Below are positions 5,704-8,378 of a stretch of DNA of 8,378 bases, piece after piece. Source of the DNA: an archaeon (GTDB lineage: Archaea; Asgardarchaeota; Heimdallarchaeia; Hodarchaeales; S146-22); NCBI GenBank assembly GCA_024276395.1, contig JAJRXH010000709.1, forward strand, positions 1 to 8,378, written 5' to 3'. Position 1 is the stretch's first letter. Every line of letters begins with the position of its first letter. A program made the translations under genes and the position numbers. The notes below the pieces were generated by a model, which had not been told where the DNA came from, made no database searches, and was given only the letters and a program-made list of their open reading frames with translations.

Positions 5704-7281
5704 GTGAACGAATTCATCATCGGCCTCTCTGATGGACATGATGCGGGAGCGTGCCTTGTCGATCTAGAAGGAAAGTTGCTTTATGCTGCAAGTGAGGAAC
5801 GATTTACTAGAAAAAAACATCAACGGGGAATACCAAAATTTTCACTCTCTCAAATCAAAGCATCCATCCCAGAGAATGATGCCGAAAATATTAAATTAAT
5901 TGCCATCGCAGGCATTTTTAGAAAAGAAAGACGCCTGCTAGAACTAAAGAAATATCTCGAAAAGGAATTTCCCGGCGTGCCATTCACGTTTTTTGATCAT
6001 CATCTTTGTCACGCGGCATCAGCCTTTCATACTTCAGGTTTTGACCAATCACTCGTCATTACCCTTGACGCTGCTGGTGATGGATTATCTGGCTCCATCT
6101 CCGTTGGAAAAAAAGGAAGAGTCACGGTTCTTCACACGATTTCATATCTCGACAGCATTGGCGATTTTTTTGCATCCATCACGGATCTCCTCGGATACAA
6201 GCCAATGTCTGATGAACATAAGGTTGCTAGCATGGCTGCTCATGCCCCGAATCTAATTCCAGATGAGGAACTGAAATGCATCATTGACTATGATTCAAGT
6301 CGTTTAAGCTTTGTCAATGGTCTAGAGGTTGTTGGACATCGGGCGACACGCAAACTAAAGCACTTGCTTGGCAAGCACGATCACTTCACGATCGCAAGAT
6401 CTGCTCAAGAACACTTGATAAAGTTGGTTTCTAACTTGATGAAAGATGCTCATGATCTTTACGGCATCGAAAATGTTTCTTTTGCCGGTGGAGTCGCTGG
6501 AAACGTCCAGCTCAATATGATCATTGCAGAAAGCGAAAATGTCAAGGACCTGTGGGTTTTTCCCCACATGGGAGATGGAGGACTATGTGTTGGAGCAGCC
6601 TTGGAGGCATTAGCCAGAATCAAGCAAGTAGAAGGAAAATATCTCCACAATGAAAGACTTGGACATGTCTATTTAGGTCCAGAGATCACGAAGGAAGAGA
6701 TTGAAAAAGCCATTCAACAATGTCAAGATATCATTAAAATCAAGACCATTGATTCTGAGGAAATCATTCCCACCTTGCTAAACGATAACAAGTTCATCGG
6801 ATTGATCCAGGGAAGAATGGAATTCGGGCCTCGTGCATTAGGAAACAGATCCTTGCTGGCAAATCCAAGTATTGCTGACAACCAACGAGTGCTCAACATT
6901 AGAAAAGGAAGACCATGGTTTCAACCATTTGCACCCTCGATATTACTAGAGCACGCTGCTGAATACCTCGTAAACCCGACGGAATCACCCTTCATGACTC
7001 GTGCTTTTAGAGTTACAGACACGGCAGTCAAGAGAGTTCCAGCAGTGATCCATGCCGACAAAACCACGAGACCGCAAACCGTATCGAATGAAAATCCTAG
7101 GTATCGCAAATTCATCGAGCAGGTACTAGAACATCACGATTTTCCTCTCATATTAAATACAAGCCTCAATTTGCATGGCATGCCAATCGTAAATTCAGCA
7201 ACAGACGGAATCATTCTTCTCAAAAAAAATCTCATCGATGTACTAATCCTAAAAGATTACTTAATCACTAAGAAAAAATAA
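5704..7281 (+). CDS. NodU/TobZ-family O-carbamoyltransferase
   Basis: The product has 525 residues and both halves of the family. The N-terminal ASKHA/Kae1-like domain shows GLSDGHDAGACL (7-18), SEERFTRKKH (30-39), the metal-site HxxxH as HHLCH (99-103), TLDAAGDG (120-127), and FAGGVAGN (260-267). The C-terminal YrdC-like domain shows GRMEFGPRALGNRS (370-383), the RPWFQPFAPSIL block and LNTSLNLHGMPIV (484-496). Family members make carbamoyl-adenylate from ATP and carbamoyl phosphate, then carbamoylate a hydroxyl group of a natural product, Nod factor or sugar. The usual THVDGTxR reads IHADKTTR (449-456) here, a small departure near the substrate region. Start GTG 5704 has GGGGA at 5691-5695 and places the first strand right after the initiator, as in relatives; no in-frame ATG lies upstream. 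No glycosyltransferase, polyketide or hydrogenase genes are in view, so the acceptor is unknown. Confidence 0.94.
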   Translation: MNEFIIGLSDGHDAGACLVDLEGKLLYAASEERFTRKKHQRGIPKFSLSQIKASIPENDAENIKLIAIAGIFRKERRLLELKKYLEKEFPGVPFTFFDHHLCHAASAFHTSGFDQSLVITLDAAGDGLSGSISVGKKGRVTVLHTISYLDSIGDFFASITDLLGYKPMSDEHKVASMAAHAPNLIPDEELKCIIDYDSSRLSFVNGLEVVGHRATRKLKHLLGKHDHFTIARSAQEHLIKLVSNLMKDAHDLYGIENVSFAGGVAGNVQLNMIIAESENVKDLWVFPHMGDGGLCVGAALEALARIKQVEGKYLHNERLGHVYLGPEITKEEIEKAIQQCQDIIKIKTIDSEEIIPTLLNDNKFIGLIQGRMEFGPRALGNRSLLANPSIADNQRVLNIRKGRPWFQPFAPSILLEHAAEYLVNPTESPFMTRAFRVTDTAVKRVPAVIHADKTTRPQTVSNENPRYRKFIEQVLEHHDFPLILNTSLNLHGMPIVNSATDGIILLKKNLIDVLILKDYLITKKK

Positions 7282-7346
7282 ACAAACCGTTATCATTCTT
7301 AAAAATTGCTTGAATGGCGGCCTCAGTAAGTTTATGATATTCAACT

Positions 7347-7371
7347 CTTATAAATGTTCTTTTCTTATAAA
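7347..7371 (+). promoter_or_regulatory. tandem TATA-like boxes, 17 bases apart
   Basis: CTTATAAA occurs twice (7347-7354 and 7364-7371). Both match the archaeal TATA consensus well. They lie more than 200 bases before the hydrolase ATG, so they would drive a long leader or an unseen small RNA. TTTATAAG also reads well on the - strand. Confidence 0.25.
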
Positions 7372-7478
7372 GATCAGAAAACCAAATAATTCAAAATCAC
7401 GAATTTTGTCATCTTTCTGGAGATTTTATTTTTTCAACACCATTTTCTCCACTTAACATCACTAATGAAGACGAAATG

Positions 7479-7488
7479 TTTTTATAAT
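7479..7488 (+). promoter_or_regulatory. distal TATA-like box of the hydrolase gene
   Basis: TTTTTATAAT, preceded by CGAAATG as a possible BRE, would start a transcript near 7510 with a leader of about 80 bases. Confidence 0.3.
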
Positions 7489-7522
7489 CGTCAATGGTAG
7501 GGAGATTGAAGGAATTTTCATA

Positions 7523-7532
7523 GCTTTATAAT
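7523..7532 (+). promoter_or_regulatory. proximal TATA box of the hydrolase gene
   Basis: GCTTTATAAT is a close match to the archaeal TATA box. A start about 25 bases downstream (7553-7560) would give a leader of some 35 bases that contains the GGTGGTGA ribosome binding site. This is the best placed promoter for this gene. Confidence 0.5.
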
Positions 7533-7576
7533 GCCATTTTTTACAAGACCACATTTTTTAGGCCATGAAAGAACTC

Positions 7577-7584
7577 GGTGGTGA
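7577..7584 (+). promoter_or_regulatory. Shine-Dalgarno of the hydrolase gene
   Basis: GGTGGTGA, 8 bases before ATG 7593, matches the archaeal anti-Shine-Dalgarno in two registers. It supports this start over the ATG at 7565, which is in another frame. Confidence 0.7.
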
Positions 7585-7592
7585 AAAACAAA

Positions 7593-8378
7593 ATGTTAAC
7601 CAAGAATTTCATCTTGAACAAAAGAATAACAATTGTTAGCGTTTTAATTGGAGCGTTATTGGTCGTGATGGCCTTAGGAATGCAACGAACGACCGTGCAA
7701 AGCACCTTGTTATGGAGTGAAAGATTTGAGGTTCCCACTGTAAACGGTCATCCTGGATACATCACGGAATGGCGTGGTGCAGACGCCTTGGATAAGCCCA
7801 TCATTGTTGTCTTAGGATATGACCCAAGCGACGACAATACCGCCGAAGATGCCGCTGCAAAATATGCCGACATCATCGCTGATCTAAATAGCAGAGGCTA
7901 CGACATCATCATTTTCGACTACTTCGATGGTGACGCTGACATCCGACTCAATGCCGAAAATTTAGCACATTTCATTAACGTACTTGATGATAGAATGGCA
8001 CAACAAGGATACGTTGACACAGATCAAGATGGACACCCAGACTATGAATTAGCTATTGCTGGGGGATCAATGGGCGGAATTGTCACTAGAACTATGTTTG
8101 CTCAAGAACATGAATCAATGGGAGTAGATATTTTCGTAACCGTTGATTCTCCTCATTATGGAGTATATCTAAGTAGTTATGTCGACTGGATTGCCGCTGG
8201 ACTCGATACAGTCGCTGGACAACAGATGCTCCATGGGTCGGATGCTTACAATGAACTCTATGGTTGGTTACAAAGCGTTGAGACTCCTTCTTTCAAGGCA
8301 AACATCATTGGTCCCATGGACACTGCTGCAATAGCCTTAAGTGATGGCGAATCTACATGGAAAGTTAGCTGGGAAGAC
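7593..8378 (+). CDS. membrane-anchored or secreted alpha/beta-hydrolase (3' end outside window)
   Basis: The frame from ATG 7593 stays open to the window edge, giving 262 residues of a longer protein. Residues 1-11 are basic (KNFILNKR), and 12-29 form one hydrophobic helix, a signal peptide or N-terminal anchor, so the enzyme should face outside. Next comes a PIIVVLGYDP strand with a turn (about 68-77), then YDIIIFDYFDGD, then the nucleophile elbow GGSMGG (157-162, Ser159) of lipase/esterase-type serine hydrolases, and VTVDSPHYGVYL, as in PGAP1-like and related lipases. A calcium-type loop, DTDQDGHPD (142-150), sits just before the nucleophile strand. The Asp and His that would complete the triad are not identified with certainty and may lie beyond the edge. 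A lipase, esterase or amidase role is inferred from the fold; the substrate is unknown. Confidence 0.85.
   Translation, partial: MLTKNFILNKRITIVSVLIGALLVVMALGMQRTTVQSTLLWSERFEVPTVNGHPGYITEWRGADALDKPIIVVLGYDPSDDNTAEDAAAKYADIIADLNSRGYDIIIFDYFDGDADIRLNAENLAHFINVLDDRMAQQGYVDTDQDGHPDYELAIAGGSMGGIVTRTMFAQEHESMGVDIFVTVDSPHYGVYLSSYVDWIAAGLDTVAGQQMLHGSDAYNELYGWLQSVETPSFKANIIGPMDTAAIALSDGESTWKVSWED

Larger units (their letters stand above)
7268..7525 (-). pseudogene. possible broken coding remnant in the spacer
   Basis: On the - strand two open stretches lie in the same frame. Bases 7525-7409 give 38 residues including NLPTIDDYKNISSSLVMLSG, and 7390-7268 give 40 residues including VEYHKLTEAAIQAIF. They are split by three TGA codons within 20 bases. 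Bridging them through another frame (DDKIRDFELFGFLIF) by two opposite single-base shifts would give one continuous frame of nearly 90 codons. There is no start codon, and the tail overlaps the end of the carbamoyltransferase gene. The family is not recognised, and AT-rich chance openness is a real alternative. Confidence 0.2.
7282..7592. other. AT-rich spacer with several TATA-like boxes
   Basis: This 311-base gap separates the carbamoyltransferase and hydrolase genes. It holds a T-rich run (7424-7436) that could end the upstream transcript, and four TATA-like boxes (7347, 7364, 7479 and 7524). The possible - strand remnant also lies here. No + strand gene fits, only a 24-codon frame from ATG 7565 that overlaps the hydrolase start. 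Confidence 0.6.

Noticed and set aside
7565..7639. 24-codon + strand ORF starting at ATG 7565
   Set aside because: It overlaps the hydrolase start in another frame, has no proper ribosome binding site, and encodes no recognisable peptide.
1..8378. tRNA, rRNA, CRISPR array, intact insertion sequence
   Set aside because: No T-loop plus anticodon-arm arrangement, no regularly spaced repeats and no transposase with terminal inverted repeats were seen by eye.

Overview
The window looks like a piece of an AT-rich archaeal chromosome. Several genes carry Shine-Dalgarno sequences that match the archaeal 16S 3' end (GGTGAT at 2264-2269, GAGGTGAT at 4563-4570). The spacers hold TATA-like promoter elements. 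The gene families fit too: an archaeal-type cytidylate kinase, a single-domain KaiC/RAD55-like ATPase, a very small winged-helix protein, an archaeal TldD/TldE pair and a HEAT-repeat protein. An Asgard-like or other mesophilic archaeon is a reasonable guess, but no marker here fixes the phylum.

Region 1 (1-2955, + strand) is a probable three-gene operon. It holds the 3' part of tldD, then tldE/pmbA, then a cytidylate kinase with an N-terminal extension. TldD keeps its HExxxH metal site. TldE ends early for its family, and remnants of the expected C-terminus are visible in another frame just past its stop. The kinase gene converges on a KaiC-like ATPase gene on the - strand (3013-3768), with T-tracts and a hairpin between them.

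Region 2 (3769-4575) is an 807-base spacer without a confident gene. Its left half is about 27% G+C and holds a 16-nt palindromic TATA element between two near-identical 14-mers. At about 4141 composition jumps to about 42% G+C. From there to 4487 runs a dense series of short hairpins, then the promoter and ribosome binding site of a 73-residue winged-helix regulator. This 4141-4490 block is the best candidate for something undescribed: a structured RNA, a long regulatory leader, or a very small gene.

Region 3 (4576-7281, + strand) holds the winged-helix protein, a terminator-like hairpin plus T-tract, a five-repeat HEAT protein and a NodU/TobZ-type carbamoyltransferase. The last two are 91 bases apart and may be co-transcribed.

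Region 4 (7282-8378) is a 311-base spacer with several TATA-like boxes and a possible broken - strand coding remnant. It is followed by the 5' part of a membrane-anchored or secreted alpha/beta-hydrolase with a GGSMGG nucleophile elbow and a DxDxDGxxD calcium-type loop. The window edge cuts this gene. No tRNA, rRNA, CRISPR array or intact mobile element was seen.
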